Assembly (NCBI GenBank): GCA_949300335.1
Contig: CASGDV010000023.1
Location: 1-64,000 of the forward strand
Reading direction: 5' to 3'
DNA length: 64,000 bases
Source: an uncultured Bacteroidales bacterium
Lineage (GTDB): Bacteria > Bacteroidota > Bacteroidia > Bacteroidales > UBA932
Shown here piece after piece: positions 7,133 to 17,044 of this stretch. The notes below the pieces were generated by a model, which ran no database searches, was not told the DNA's origin, and worked only from the letters and a program-made list of their open reading frames with translations. The position numbers and the translations under genes are program-made. How positions within the stretch are numbered: position 1 is the stretch's first letter; each line of letters opens with the position of its first letter.

Positions 7133-7721
7133 AAAAGTACTGCTGATATCGCCTTCCAAGATTCTGGCAGCCGGCTTTGAAGGAATTTTCAAGGATCATG
7201 GCGGTTTTGCCCTTGAGGGTGTCCTGACCGATCTGTCCCGTTCCAGCGAAGTAAGACTAAAAAACATGAATGCTGATGTGATTCTCGTGGATCCGGTTTT
7301 GTTTGACTATTCTTCAAGAATTTCCGGACCGGCTTATTTGTCCGAAATCTCGGATGCTTCGATTGTTGTCATACAGACTTCATATCTTGAGGAAGAGGTT
7401 CTTAAGCAATATGGTGCGGCAGTAGGGCTGTATGAGGATCCGGCGATGATTCTCAATAAACTGAAAACTTTGGCTGGAACTGGAAAAAGGACAGAACTTG
7501 CCGACAGAAACGGACTGTCCGTACGTGAAAAGGAGATTCTGGTATGTGTGGCTAAAGGTATGATCAACAAGGAGATTGCCGACAAATACTGCATATCCGT
7601 CCATACTGTCATGACCCACAGGAAAAACATAACGAAAAAGACCGGCATCAAAACTGTTGCCGGCCTTACATTGTATGCATTGCTGAATAATCTTATTGAT
7701 TACAGAATTGATGAGCCCTGA
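7116..7721 (+). CDS. LuxR-type transcriptional regulator
   Basis: A 201-residue protein. The N-terminal half resembles a degenerate receiver domain (VLLISPSKILAAGF, VILVDP), and a LuxR/NarL helix-turn-helix occupies about residues 130-195 (LSVREKEILVCVAKGMINKEIAD, then SVHTVMTHRKNI). It starts inside the hemerythrin gene, so the two are made together and probably act together, perhaps with the hemerythrin protein reporting oxidative or iron status. The phosphoacceptor region is poorly conserved, so it may not be a phosphorylated response regulator. Its 3' end overlaps the convergent gene at 7693 by 29 bases. Confidence 0.85.
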   Translation: MMKENRKVLLISPSKILAAGFEGIFKDHGGFALEGVLTDLSRSSEVRLKNMNADVILVDPVLFDYSSRISGPAYLSEISDASIVVIQTSYLEEEVLKQYGAAVGLYEDPAMILNKLKTLAGTGKRTELADRNGLSVREKEILVCVAKGMINKEIADKYCISVHTVMTHRKNITKKTGIKTVAGLTLYALLNNLIDYRIDEP

Positions 7722-8193
7722 TATCTGGGTCCGGTTCACCTTGTCCATGGTGTCCGGGTCCTTTTTCTCCACGGGGTCCAGCCGGCCCGTTTTTGTGCAG
7801 GCCTTCCTTTGGTTGGTCATTGCTCATTTCCGTTTTCATTTCATTGTATTTCCTTAACTGTTCTTCCGTAAGGAGCTTCTGGATTTTCGCATCCCTCTTT
7901 TCGGCTATTTTCCTGCTTTTATCCATGAATTTCTGTCTTTCGGATTCCTGTTTCATTCGGGACGAACTGCAGATCTCATTCAATTTTTCCGCCTGTTCAT
8001 CAGTTAAGGAAAGTGTCTCTTTCATCCGTTTCATATCAACGGATGCTTTTCTGCCGTGATGTTCACCTCTCATTCCCGGGCGAACGTTTCCCATTTCAGG
8101 ACGTTCTCCACCGTTTCTTGGAGGCCTTGGCTGTGCATTCAGTACCGGAAGGCATATAATCAATGCCGTAACGATAAATATCAACTTTTTCAT
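7693..8193 (-). CDS. Spy/CpxP-like periplasmic LTxxQ protein
   Basis: A 166-residue protein with a signal peptide (about residues 1-20, ending LNAQ), then a Gly/Pro/Arg/His-rich stretch. A helical LTxxQ-type region follows (TLSLTDEQAEKLNEI and LLTEEQLRKYNEM, about 60-120), and the tail is Gly/Pro-rich. Such proteins are small periplasmic chaperones or stress sensors with two LTxxQ motifs. It has its own promoter at 8223-8230, divergent from the LytS/LytR system, which could regulate it. The C-terminal tail overlaps the luxR-type gene on the other strand. Confidence 0.75.
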   Translation of the reverse strand: MKKLIFIVTALIICLPVLNAQPRPPRNGGERPEMGNVRPGMRGEHHGRKASVDMKRMKETLSLTDEQAEKLNEICSSSRMKQESERQKFMDKSRKIAEKRDAKIQKLLTEEQLRKYNEMKTEMSNDQPKEGLHKNGPAGPRGEKGPGHHGQGEPDPDIRAHQFCNQ

Positions 8194-8222
8194 GACTGGT
8201 GGTTTTTAAAATTGTTCCGATG

Positions 8223-8230
8223 CAAAATTA
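8223..8230 (-). promoter_or_regulatory. -7 element for the Spy-like gene
   Basis: Minus-strand TAATTTTG, about 30 bases upstream of the start codon at 8193. Confidence 0.6.
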
Positions 8231-8327
8231 GCAGATCCTGCCTGTTCCGCCTGCATGATTTCCGGATTAATCCGTGAACGGCACCGATGAAGTGGTGAAC
8301 AACACTGCGTGATAGAAAAATATGAGG

Positions 8328-8335
8328 TATATTTG
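8328..8335 (+). promoter_or_regulatory. -7 element for the LytS/LytR operon
   Basis: TATATTTG, implying a transcript start near 8342 and a leader of about 23 bases to the ATG at 8365. Confidence 0.65.
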
Positions 8336-8364
8336 CAACTGGAAATACCGTATATTAAATTTAG

Positions 8365-9405
8365 ATGATGCTCAGGATGAAAAGCTTATCCATATATTTT
8401 GACCTGATTCTATGTGTTATTCTCATACCTGTCATGACATTGCTGCTGCCTGTTGACAGGTGGATGGAGAGTCGTCCCCTGTTTGTCGTTTTCCTGCTAC
8501 TGTGGCTTTATGGCGTTTATTTTATAAACAGGAAACTGACTATGCCACTCATTTTCGGCAGGAAACAATATCTGTATGCAATTATTCTGGTACTGGCTAC
8601 TTTTGCTGTGACTTATATCATAACCCAGTCTCTCGCCCCGCGCGGAGCGCATTTCATGCGAAACCCCGGACCGGTCCCGCACTACAGGTTTTTCCCGAAG
8701 ATGAGACCTCAGGAACAGGGTGTCTGGTTCCTTTTCATGGTTGTGGCAATGCTGAGCCTGGCCATGGGACTGATGAATGAACTTTATATAAGGACAATCC
8801 AGAAAAAGGAAGTGGAACAGGAAAGGAACAAGGCGGAACTGGCCTTGTACAAGGCTCAGATCAATCCGCACTTCATGTTCAATACTCTGAATACGATATA
8901 CGGTCTCATGATTACAAAGTCCGACAAGGCGGAGACAGCCTATATGCAGTTCATGGATATGCTGAGGTACATGTATTCCAATGAGGACAAGGAATTCATA
9001 CCTGTCAGGGAGGAAATCAAGTATCTGCAGCAGTATGTCGAACTTCAGAAAAACCGTCTGAACGGTCATACGTCCCTGACTTTCGATGTAAAGGATGAAG
9101 GCTCCGATAACGATGAGATAGCTCCTATGCTTTTGATTACTTTTCTTGAAAATGCCTTCAAATACGGTGTGTCCTCACACGTTGATTCTTCCATATATAT
9201 CGGAATAGGAATAAGTGAAGGCAAACTGACATTCAAGGTATCCAATGACAAGATACCAGGCCGCAATGCCTCTGCCGGTGACGGAATCGGTCTTGCAAAT
9301 TGCAGGAAAAGGCTGGAACTGCTCTATCATGGCAGGTATGTGCTGAATATTACCGAGACCGAGAACCGCTATAGTGTGGACCTGACTGTCAAACTTCATG
9401 GATAA
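8365..9405 (+). CDS. LytS/YehU-family sensor histidine kinase
   Basis: A 346-residue inner-membrane kinase with four hydrophobic segments (about 10-30, 38-55, 70-90 and 120-140). A short coiled linker leads to the His_kinase domain with the characteristic QINPHFMFNTLN motif, H169 being the likely phosphorylated residue. An HATPase domain follows (LENAFKYG, GIGLANCRKRL). It should autophosphorylate and pass phosphate to the LytTR regulator encoded 9 bases downstream. The signal is unknown; there is no large periplasmic domain, so it may sense membrane state. Confidence 0.93.
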   Translation: MMLRMKSLSIYFDLILCVILIPVMTLLLPVDRWMESRPLFVVFLLLWLYGVYFINRKLTMPLIFGRKQYLYAIILVLATFAVTYIITQSLAPRGAHFMRNPGPVPHYRFFPKMRPQEQGVWFLFMVVAMLSLAMGLMNELYIRTIQKKEVEQERNKAELALYKAQINPHFMFNTLNTIYGLMITKSDKAETAYMQFMDMLRYMYSNEDKEFIPVREEIKYLQQYVELQKNRLNGHTSLTFDVKDEGSDNDEIAPMLLITFLENAFKYGVSSHVDSSIYIGIGISEGKLTFKVSNDKIPGRNASAGDGIGLANCRKRLELLYHGRYVLNITETENRYSVDLTVKLHG

Positions 9406-9414
9406 GGAGGTTAT

Positions 9415-10131
9415 ATGAAAATAAAATGTCTGGCGATAGATGATGAACCAGTGGCACTGTCCATTATTGCCGAGTATTGCAGAAGGTACGGGGATATCGA
9501 ACTGGCTGTTCATACGGATCCCGTTGAAGGCATGAAACATCTTAAGGAAGAGGTCTTCGACGTAGTATTCCTTGATATAGAAATGAACGGTATATCGGGA
9601 ATATCGCTTGCAAGGGAACTGCCGGAGGGAACATGTCTTGTATTTACTACGGCCTATGCCCGTTTTGCCCTGGACGGATTCGAATTGAATGCAATAGACT
9701 TTCTTCATAAGCCCTTCCTGTACAGCAGATTCTGCACGGCGGTTGAAAAGGTTGCCGAAAGAATACGCTTGAGAGAACTAGAGAGAAATATTGAAAGAAA
9801 AGATGTAATAACCTTAAGGTCGGAGTACAGACATGTGAATATCCCGGTTTCGTCCGTCAGGTATATAGAAGCCATGGATAATTATGTGAAGATTATTGTG
9901 GACGGCAGGGAGCCTGTCTTTGCCCAGACAAGCATGAAGGATATGATTTCACTGTTGCCTGAAGGCCGTTTTGCAAGGATACACAGATCCTATATCGTTC
10001 CTCTGGACCGGATAATGTCATATTCGAGGAAAGAAGTAAAATTATCGCCCGAAGGAACCGTTCTTCCTGTCGGGCGCGTGTATTCGGATGAATTTGTCCG
10101 GATTGCATCGGATCATCTGCGTCCGGAGTGA
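9415..10131 (+). CDS. LytTR-family response regulator
   Basis: A 238-residue regulator with an N-terminal receiver domain (acidic DDE at 9-11, phosphoacceptor D54 in VFLDIEMNG, K in HKPF). The C-terminal LytTR DNA-binding domain spans about 135-235 and contains YIEAMDNYVKI and FARIHRSYIV. It is the partner of the kinase just upstream. Its last 19 bases overlap the convergent malQ gene. Targets are unknown; the adjacent Spy-like gene is a candidate by position only. Confidence 0.94.
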   Translation: MKIKCLAIDDEPVALSIIAEYCRRYGDIELAVHTDPVEGMKHLKEEVFDVVFLDIEMNGISGISLARELPEGTCLVFTTAYARFALDGFELNAIDFLHKPFLYSRFCTAVEKVAERIRLRELERNIERKDVITLRSEYRHVNIPVSSVRYIEAMDNYVKIIVDGREPVFAQTSMKDMISLLPEGRFARIHRSYIVPLDRIMSYSRKEVKLSPEGTVLPVGRVYSDEFVRIASDHLRPE

Positions 10132-12509
10132 ACAATAAGGGATTTCACTTCGTTGTTGTATCCGGTCTGTACCAGCAAATCTTCAAGGCATATGTGCATT
10201 CTGTATCTCCAATAGTATCTGGAAACGGCAGGAACGTTTATCCTTTCCTTTTCCGGATTCCCGTAACGCAGCTTTCCGTCGATGGCCATCCAGTCCTGGA
10301 TGGGGAAAATAGCGAACATGGACGGCGACTCGAGATTCATTTCTATTATCTGTCTGCAGATACCGGGTTCGCAGTCTGCAGGAGCCTCTCCCTGTCTCCT
10401 GAGTATGGAATGATAAAAACGGCTTGTCGTCTCCTTGTCTTCTTTCCACCAAGCCCTGATTGGATTCATGTCATGCGTGGAAGTGGAGCATACCGAAAGA
10501 TAAGGGTATTTCTCAGTATCGGCAAATTCCATGTCGGATGACTTCGGCATCCTCTGTATTTCAAGTGAGAGGATACGGAGCTGTCCCATTACTTCTGGTA
10601 CGCATGACGGAATCATTCCCAGATCCTCTCCGCATGCAAGCATGTCCGATGCGGAAAGCAGGGCAGGAAGCTTTTCAAGAGCAGATTCCTTCCAAAAGTC
10701 GTTGTGCCTGTGATAAAAGAAATCATAATAAATCCCGTCGAATCTTTTTTTCTTTTCTTCGGAAAGATTTTCATACGGAACAGAATTTCTTGAGGCAATG
10801 TGCGGATGATAATATCCTTTCCGGTACGGGTCTTCAATGAAGAGTTCCTTATCTGTACCGAAGCCTTGTTCTGCAAGTTCCTGCACAGAATACGGCAGGG
10901 CCGGGCAGAAATGTCCTGAAAGTCCGTCGGAGGCATTTCTGTCCATCTCCCAAATTCTGAAAAATCCCAGAATGTGGTCTATCCTGAAGGCATCGAAGTA
11001 TTTTGCCATATGTCCGAGACGAGATTTCCACCAGGCGTAGTCGTCCTTTGCCATATTTTCCCAGTTGTAAGTCGGGAACCCCCAGGTCTGTCCGTTTTCA
11101 GAGAACGCGTCAGGCGGAGCTCCTGCCTGTGACTCCATTTTGAAAATTTCCGGATTCTGCCATGCATCTGCACTTGTCCGGCTGACACCGATGGGGAGGT
11201 CTCCCTTTATAGCTATGCCTGATTCATGCGCATGACGGCATGCTTCCTTAAGTTGCAGATGGAGATGATATTGCAGGAAATAATGGAAATGTATGTCTGC
11301 TTTTCTCGAGTCTATGAATGCCGTCAGTTCGTCCCTGTCATATTCTGCATATTTATCCCATGCGGAGAAGTCTGACGTTCCGAAATCTTCAGCCAGGACA
11401 CGGAAAACCGAATAGGGCAGAAGCCAGAATTCATTTTCATTTACGAAATCCGTAAAGTCTTTTTTCGTGCCCAGTTTTGCATAATTGCTTTCATAGGCTT
11501 TGCGGAGAAGTCTTGTCTTTTCCGTGTTTACCCTTTCATAATTTATTTCCGACAGGCTGTTGAGTTCCTGCTGCAGTTTTTTATATTCCTGTGTCCTACT
11601 CACTCCGGCTGCCGGAAGGTATAAGAACTGCGGATGCAGGGCAAATGATGAATTCGCATTGTAAGGATAGGAATCCATCCATGTGCCAGTCATTGTCGTG
11701 TCATTCACGGGAAGAAGCTGGATTATTTTCTGCCCGGTCTGAGAACACCAGTCGGCAAGAATCTTCAGGTCATTGAAATCCCCGATGCCGAAACTTTCCT
11801 CACTTCTCAGTGAAAACACAGGTATTGCGGTTCCCGCTCCTTTCCATGGCCTGTGTGCGAACCTCGGTTCATCGGTGCAAATCAGGTTGATTTGTTCATC
11901 CTTCGGGAGTATATTGCAAAGCCTGTTGCCGCCGTCTTCCCATGTGTCTGTTACTGTTCCGTCATCTTTCCTGACAATGACATATTTATATTCGAATTGT
12001 CTGTCCGCAGTTATACCTGCAGTCCAGAAAGGAAACTCCAGGTCACTCATCGGCACAGGCCGTTCCCAGTTGCCGAGTTCGGGTGTATTCCCTGTAATTG
12101 CGAGGATTTCGTCGGGTCTGATATCCGGACATGCCGTGCGGAATATGATATTGTTTCCTTCGCTGAGCCGGCTGCCGGTATTTCCCTTCCTGCGGAAGAT
12201 GGCTTTTGTAAATGCGGATGAATACAGGGGTGCGTTTGCCGGCAGGTCATTCCACCGGTCATAGACATTGATGGTCTTGCTGGTACAGAATGCGGGTACC
12301 GTAACGGAGTGTCCGCGCCATTCTTTTCTTACGCAGTGGCCGTTTTTCATTATCCTGTATGTATATTCTTCACCGGAACGGTATGACAATATGTAGCCGG
12401 ACCATATTCCGTCTCCGGAATAAGCAAGAGGTACCAGATTGTCCCCGAGACAGAAGAACACCTGTTCCCCGCAATTTGTCCAATATTCTATTTTTACGAA
12501 AAGTTTCAT
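10113..12509 (-). CDS. malQ: 4-alpha-glucanotransferase, DPE2-like with starch-binding domains
   Basis: A 798-residue GH77 enzyme that transfers alpha-1,4-glucan segments in maltodextrin or glycogen metabolism. Two CBM20-like carbohydrate-binding domains come first (about 1-85 and 110-215, the second with EILAITGNTPELGNW), so the layout is that of plant-type DPE2. The catalytic nucleophile is D511 (FRIDHILG) and the acid/base E628 (ACGEDLG). The start at 12509 is preferred over one ten codons upstream because it places the CBM20 strand at the N-terminus. It follows the uridine-kinase-like gene by 10 bases. Its 3' end overlaps the response regulator gene. Confidence 0.94.
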   Translation of the reverse strand: MKLFVKIEYWTNCGEQVFFCLGDNLVPLAYSGDGIWSGYILSYRSGEEYTYRIMKNGHCVRKEWRGHSVTVPAFCTSKTINVYDRWNDLPANAPLYSSAFTKAIFRRKGNTGSRLSEGNNIIFRTACPDIRPDEILAITGNTPELGNWERPVPMSDLEFPFWTAGITADRQFEYKYVIVRKDDGTVTDTWEDGGNRLCNILPKDEQINLICTDEPRFAHRPWKGAGTAIPVFSLRSEESFGIGDFNDLKILADWCSQTGQKIIQLLPVNDTTMTGTWMDSYPYNANSSFALHPQFLYLPAAGVSRTQEYKKLQQELNSLSEINYERVNTEKTRLLRKAYESNYAKLGTKKDFTDFVNENEFWLLPYSVFRVLAEDFGTSDFSAWDKYAEYDRDELTAFIDSRKADIHFHYFLQYHLHLQLKEACRHAHESGIAIKGDLPIGVSRTSADAWQNPEIFKMESQAGAPPDAFSENGQTWGFPTYNWENMAKDDYAWWKSRLGHMAKYFDAFRIDHILGFFRIWEMDRNASDGLSGHFCPALPYSVQELAEQGFGTDKELFIEDPYRKGYYHPHIASRNSVPYENLSEEKKKRFDGIYYDFFYHRHNDFWKESALEKLPALLSASDMLACGEDLGMIPSCVPEVMGQLRILSLEIQRMPKSSDMEFADTEKYPYLSVCSTSTHDMNPIRAWWKEDKETTSRFYHSILRRQGEAPADCEPGICRQIIEMNLESPSMFAIFPIQDWMAIDGKLRYGNPEKERINVPAVSRYYWRYRMHICLEDLLVQTGYNNEVKSLIVHSGRR

Positions 12510-12519
12510 TGTCTTTCGG

Positions 12520-14235
12520 TTATAAAGATTGTCCTCCAATGAATTCCCTTATTATGGATGTCGGAGGAATCGTTGAGATTTCTTCGGGTGACAGTTCTAT
12601 TATATATTCCAGAAATTTGAGGAGTCTTACAGCTTCCGTATATGCCGGAGAGTTTGGAGCTATCCTTCTCAAAAGCGGTTCAGCATAGTACTTAAGGACT
12701 GGCAGTTCGAATATCATGGCGGAATTGAATACCGCATCCGCATTTTCCTGGAACGGAAATATGTTCCTGTTCTCGCCTCTGCGGACACTCTGCCATCTCA
12801 TGATGGTAGTCTCAGGATTTATGCCTCTTGTCCTGTTGTCTCTTATCATTCTTCTCAGCATCCTGTTGTCCGAGGTGGATATGTTGTTGTTTTCGTCGAG
12901 TGAAAGGGATGTGAGCGCGGAAGCATACACACGGAATATCCTCGTATTGTCTACATTGGTTACCATTGCCGGATTCAAAGCATGTATGCCTTCCATTATG
13001 AGAATATCTTTCTCATTGAGTTTCATGTAATTCCCGTCGAAGAACCTTTTCCCTTCCTTGAAGTCGAATCTTGGAATCTGGACTTCTTTTCCTGAAAGGA
13101 GGTCGTTCAACTGGCTGTTGAGAAATTTAAGATCCATCGCTTCCAGTGCTTCGAAGTCATATTCTCCTTTTTCATCCCTCGGTGTATTGTCCCTGTCGAC
13201 GAAATAGTTGTCGAGCTCGATTGTCTTAGGATTGAGTCCGAGAACACGGCATTGCAGGGCAAGCCTTTTCGACGATGATGTCTTGCCGCTGCTGGACGGT
13301 CCGGCAATGAATACTATCTTTATCCTGTCCCTCTGCATGTATATCATGTCTGCAATGTCGGCATATTTGCGTTCATGCAGGGCTTCCGCAATCTGGATAA
13401 GCTGGACCGCATGTCCTCCGGTTATGGCCTCGTTAAGTGTCCCTACGCCTTTGACACCCATTATGTAACACCAGTCTGAACTTTCCTTCAATGTGGCTGC
13501 GATTTTGGACTGCCTTTTCATATTGATGACCTTCTTGATATCTCCGTCTGCAGGATACTGCAGGCAGAAACCGTCGTTGAACGGTACTATGTCGAAGGTT
13601 TTCAGGTAGCCGGTAGACGGAACCAGAGGACCGTAGAAAGTGTCTGCAAGGCCGTCCAGAAAGTAGACGCTGTAAAGATATTTTCCCAGTGATTTGATAA
13701 GCTGTGCCTTTACCGGCTGGTTGTTGTCAGAGAATATCTTGCAGGCCTCGTCAAGAGTCATTTTGGATTTTCTGAAAGGGAAATCCATGCTGATGATTTC
13801 CTGCATTTTCCTTTTCATCAGATCGAGCTCGTCATCCGTAAGAAATCTCACTACAGGTCTGCCGTCATCGTGTCCCTTCTTTTCCCGGAGTTCACAGTAA
13901 AGTCCGCTGGGCAGTGAGTAGTCGATTGACAGTATCAGTTCCGGATATAGTTCTCTTACGGCTTTCTGGAGCACGAAGCACAGGGAGCGAATGTATGTCC
14001 TCCTCCCGTCAGGATGTGTATATCCTATGAATTCCACCCTGTGGGACATCATTACCGGATAGTCAAGTTCTTTGAGCTGGTGGTCTACCAGTGCTGCCAG
14101 TACCGGAATCCGCATTCCGCTGTCCTTGTCGTCAAGGCTGTTGCAGAACTCCTCCGACAAATCTTTCAGTTTTTTCCCTAAAGGAACCTTGTGGTATGCC
14201 TTGTCATTTTCACAAAATATTCTTACCGTGTTCAT
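12520..14235 (-). CDS. Uridine kinase-like P-loop nucleoside kinase
   Basis: A 571-residue cytoplasmic protein. The N-terminal 200 residues resemble the TGS and second additional domains of threonyl-tRNA synthetase (VPLGKKL, the HxxxH-like region). The C-terminal half is a phosphoribulokinase/uridine kinase domain with Walker A GPSSSGKTS near residue 310, ELDNYFVDRD and MEGIHALNP. This fusion is common in Bacteroidota and annotated as nucleoside kinase or uridine kinase; the exact substrate is not established here. It sits in a minus-strand series (hydrolase, uvrA, this gene, malQ) with gaps of 10-19 bases. Confidence 0.85.
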   Translation of the reverse strand: MNTVRIFCENDKAYHKVPLGKKLKDLSEEFCNSLDDKDSGMRIPVLAALVDHQLKELDYPVMMSHRVEFIGYTHPDGRRTYIRSLCFVLQKAVRELYPELILSIDYSLPSGLYCELREKKGHDDGRPVVRFLTDDELDLMKRKMQEIISMDFPFRKSKMTLDEACKIFSDNNQPVKAQLIKSLGKYLYSVYFLDGLADTFYGPLVPSTGYLKTFDIVPFNDGFCLQYPADGDIKKVINMKRQSKIAATLKESSDWCYIMGVKGVGTLNEAITGGHAVQLIQIAEALHERKYADIADMIYMQRDRIKIVFIAGPSSSGKTSSSKRLALQCRVLGLNPKTIELDNYFVDRDNTPRDEKGEYDFEALEAMDLKFLNSQLNDLLSGKEVQIPRFDFKEGKRFFDGNYMKLNEKDILIMEGIHALNPAMVTNVDNTRIFRVYASALTSLSLDENNNISTSDNRMLRRMIRDNRTRGINPETTIMRWQSVRRGENRNIFPFQENADAVFNSAMIFELPVLKYYAEPLLRRIAPNSPAYTEAVRLLKFLEYIIELSPEEISTIPPTSIIREFIGGQSL

Positions 14236-14254
14236 CCAATCAAAATTTAGTATC

Positions 14255-17044
14255 TTAAAGAATCTCCTTGAGGAACGGTCCGGTTACAGACAATGGATTG
14301 CGGGCAAGTTCCTCGGGCGTACCTTCTGCGATAATCATGCCTCCGCCTTTACCACCTTCCGGTCCCATGTCGAAAATATAGTCCGCAGTCTTGAGAACAT
14401 CAAGATTGTGTTCAATTACTATTACCGTATTCCCGTTTTCCACCAGCTGCTGGAGCACTCCAAGCAGAACCTTTATGTCCTCGAAGTGCAGACCGGTAGT
14501 TGGCTCGTCAAGAATGTACAGGGTGTTTCCGGTACCCTTGCGTGCAAGTTCGGCAGCCAGTTTCATTCTCTGGCTTTCTCCACCGGACAATGTCACAGCC
14601 GACTGTCCGAGCCTGACATATCCCAGCCCCACATCTGTCAGGGCCTTGAGTCTCATCGCGATGGACGGAATGCTCGAGAAAAACTCGAAGGCTTCCGCAA
14701 TGGACATTTCCAGTACATCATTTATATTTCTGCCTTTATATTTGACGGCGAGGGTGTCTTCCTTGTATCGATGTCCCCTGCATTCATTGCATACCACATT
14801 GACCGAAGGAAGAAAATTCATTTCTATTACTTTTATTCCGGCACCCTTGCACTCCTCGCACCGGCCCCCGGGAACATTGAATGAAAAGCGTCCGGCCTTG
14901 AATCCTCTCACTTTTGCATCGGGAGTAGCTTCGAACAGCAGCCTGATATCGTTGAATACACCGGTGAAAGTCGCAGGATTGCTCCGCGGCGTTCTCCCTA
15001 TGGGACTCTGGTCTATTTCTATGAGTTTGTCTATGAATTCCGTTCCTTCAATACTCGCGAAAGGCAGGGGATGAAGTCTTGCATTGTAGAATTTGTTTTT
15101 CAGGAACGGCATCAGTGTCTCGTTTATCAGGGATGACTTCCCGCTTCCGCTTACACCGCTTATACCTATGAATGTTCCGAGAGGGAAGTCGGCACATACA
15201 TTTTTCAGATTGTTTCCGGATGCTCCCCGGATACTGAGGAAATGCCCGTTCCCTATCCTTCTGGTTGCAGGTGTCTCGATTCTTTTCGTCCCTTTCAGGT
15301 AATCCAGGGTCAACGATTCGCGCAGTATGCATCTAGATGCAGTTTCCGGTCCCGGCATGATTCCGTCCTTCAGGAAACTTACGGGACCGTTGAGGCATAT
15401 TTCACCGCCGTTTTCTCCTGCACCCGGACCAACGTCGACAAGCCAGTCTGCAGAAAGCATCGTTTCCGCATCATGTTCCACGACCATTATGCTGTTGCCT
15501 TCATCACGGAGTTTCTTCAGTGAGGAAATAAGCTTCCTGTTGTCTCTCTGATGCAGACCTATGCTCGGCTCGTCCAGTATGTACAGCACATTCACAAGTT
15601 TCGAACCGATTTGTGTGGCCAGTCTTATTCTTTGGCTTTCTCCTCCGGAAAGCGATGAGGTCGCCCTGTTCAGCGACAGATAGTCAAGGCCCACATCTGA
15701 CAGGAATGAAATTCTGTCGTGGAGTTCCTTTATTATGTCGCGGGCTATCGTAAGCTCCCTTCCGCTCAGTTTCTCAGGAAGACTGTCAACCCAGTCCTTG
15801 AGGGCTGATATTTCCATTGTCGCCACTTCCGATATGTTGAGGCCGTCTATTCTGAAATAGTCCGCATTCTTGTTCAGACGGGTGCCATGACAGGCCGGAC
15901 ATACGATTTTTTCCGAAATATCCTGTACGATTCCGGGAAATGCCACCATCTCAGACATCGCTCCTTCGCCGACACGGAACAGTTCGTCGGAACCGAATAC
16001 AAGCAGGGATATCACTTCTTCAGGCAGTTCTTCTACCGGGTCATAAAGCGAGAAATTGTATTTTCTTGCGATGGAACGAATGATGTCGAATTTTTTTGTT
16101 CCCCTTATTTTCCCTAAAGGGACGATGGCTCCGTCTGCAATCGAGATTTTCCTGTCAGGTATTATAGAGTCTATGTTTACGTCTACAATCATCCCGAGAC
16201 CCTTGCAATGAGGACAGTATCCCTGGGGGGAGTTGAATGAGAACGAATGAGGTGCCGGTTCGGGAAATGATACACCGGTATCTGGACATACAAGATGTCT
16301 GGAGTAATGCCTGAGAATGTTGCCTTCGGCTTCCAGAATGGCAACGGACCCTTTCCCGATATTCAGCGCCGTACCAACGGATTCCTGGATCCTCTTCAGG
16401 TCTTTGGTTGAAGGTTTCAGCCTGTCCACTACGAGTTCGATGAAATGCGGCTTGTACCTGTCAAGGGCGGAGACGTCGGTCAGGTTGAATATTTCCGAAT
16501 CTATGCGTACCTGCGTATACCCTCTTTTTCTCAATTGTGCAAGCAGCTCCTTGTAGTGTCCTTTCCTTCCTTTGACCAGGGGAGCGAGAAGATAACATTT
16601 CCGGTCCGCATATTCATTGATTATCAGAGATACTATCTGCTCATTGGAATATCTTACCATTTCCTTCCCGGTTTCCGGAGAATATGCACGGGCTGTCCTG
16701 GCATACAGAAGCCTCAGGAAATCATAGATTTCCGTTATGGTGCCTACTGTCGACCTCGGATTGTTTCCGGTAGTCTTCTGCTCTATGGCTATAATCGGAC
16801 TGAGACCGGTGATGCTTTCCACCTGTGGCTTCTCCAGAATCCCCATAAACTGTTTGGCATATGCAGAAAGCGTATCCATATATCTGCGCTGGCCTTCGGC
16901 ATATATCGTGTCGAAAGCTAAAGATGACTTGCCGCTGCCGCTGAGCCCGGTTATTACGACAAAACTGTCGCGGGGAATCGACAATGACACGTCTTTCAGA
17001 TTATGCGAACCCGCCTTGGATATTTCAATGTATCTGCTCATCAT
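14255..17044 (-). CDS. uvrA: Excinuclease ABC subunit A
   Basis: A roughly 929-residue damage-recognition ATPase of nucleotide excision repair. The Walker A motifs are GLSGSGKSS (about residue 35) and GVSGSGKSS (about 630), and the signatures are LSGGESQRIRL and LSGGESQRMKL. The second zinc finger has C-x2-C pairs (CEECKGAG, CNECRGH). In the first zinc module the leading pair reads CPDT rather than CPxC, while the second pair (CPHC) is intact; this form is seen in other Bacteroidetes UvrA. An in-frame ATG at 17041 is an alternative start. It overlaps the upstream metallo-hydrolase gene by about 20 bases. Confidence 0.97.
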   Translation of the reverse strand: MMSRYIEISKAGSHNLKDVSLSIPRDSFVVITGLSGSGKSSLAFDTIYAEGQRRYMDTLSAYAKQFMGILEKPQVESITGLSPIIAIEQKTTGNNPRSTVGTITEIYDFLRLLYARTARAYSPETGKEMVRYSNEQIVSLIINEYADRKCYLLAPLVKGRKGHYKELLAQLRKRGYTQVRIDSEIFNLTDVSALDRYKPHFIELVVDRLKPSTKDLKRIQESVGTALNIGKGSVAILEAEGNILRHYSRHLVCPDTGVSFPEPAPHSFSFNSPQGYCPHCKGLGMIVDVNIDSIIPDRKISIADGAIVPLGKIRGTKKFDIIRSIARKYNFSLYDPVEELPEEVISLLVFGSDELFRVGEGAMSEMVAFPGIVQDISEKIVCPACHGTRLNKNADYFRIDGLNISEVATMEISALKDWVDSLPEKLSGRELTIARDIIKELHDRISFLSDVGLDYLSLNRATSSLSGGESQRIRLATQIGSKLVNVLYILDEPSIGLHQRDNRKLISSLKKLRDEGNSIMVVEHDAETMLSADWLVDVGPGAGENGGEICLNGPVSFLKDGIMPGPETASRCILRESLTLDYLKGTKRIETPATRRIGNGHFLSIRGASGNNLKNVCADFPLGTFIGISGVSGSGKSSLINETLMPFLKNKFYNARLHPLPFASIEGTEFIDKLIEIDQSPIGRTPRSNPATFTGVFNDIRLLFEATPDAKVRGFKAGRFSFNVPGGRCEECKGAGIKVIEMNFLPSVNVVCNECRGHRYKEDTLAVKYKGRNINDVLEMSIAEAFEFFSSIPSIAMRLKALTDVGLGYVRLGQSAVTLSGGESQRMKLAAELARKGTGNTLYILDEPTTGLHFEDIKVLLGVLQQLVENGNTVIVIEHNLDVLKTADYIFDMGPEGGKGGGMIIAEGTPEELARNPLSVTGPFLKEIL

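Noticed and set aside
14255..17044. UvrA zinc finger defect (CPDT in place of CPxC) as a loss of function
   Set aside because: The remaining pairs are intact and this form occurs in other Bacteroidetes UvrA sequences as recalled; not evidence of decay.
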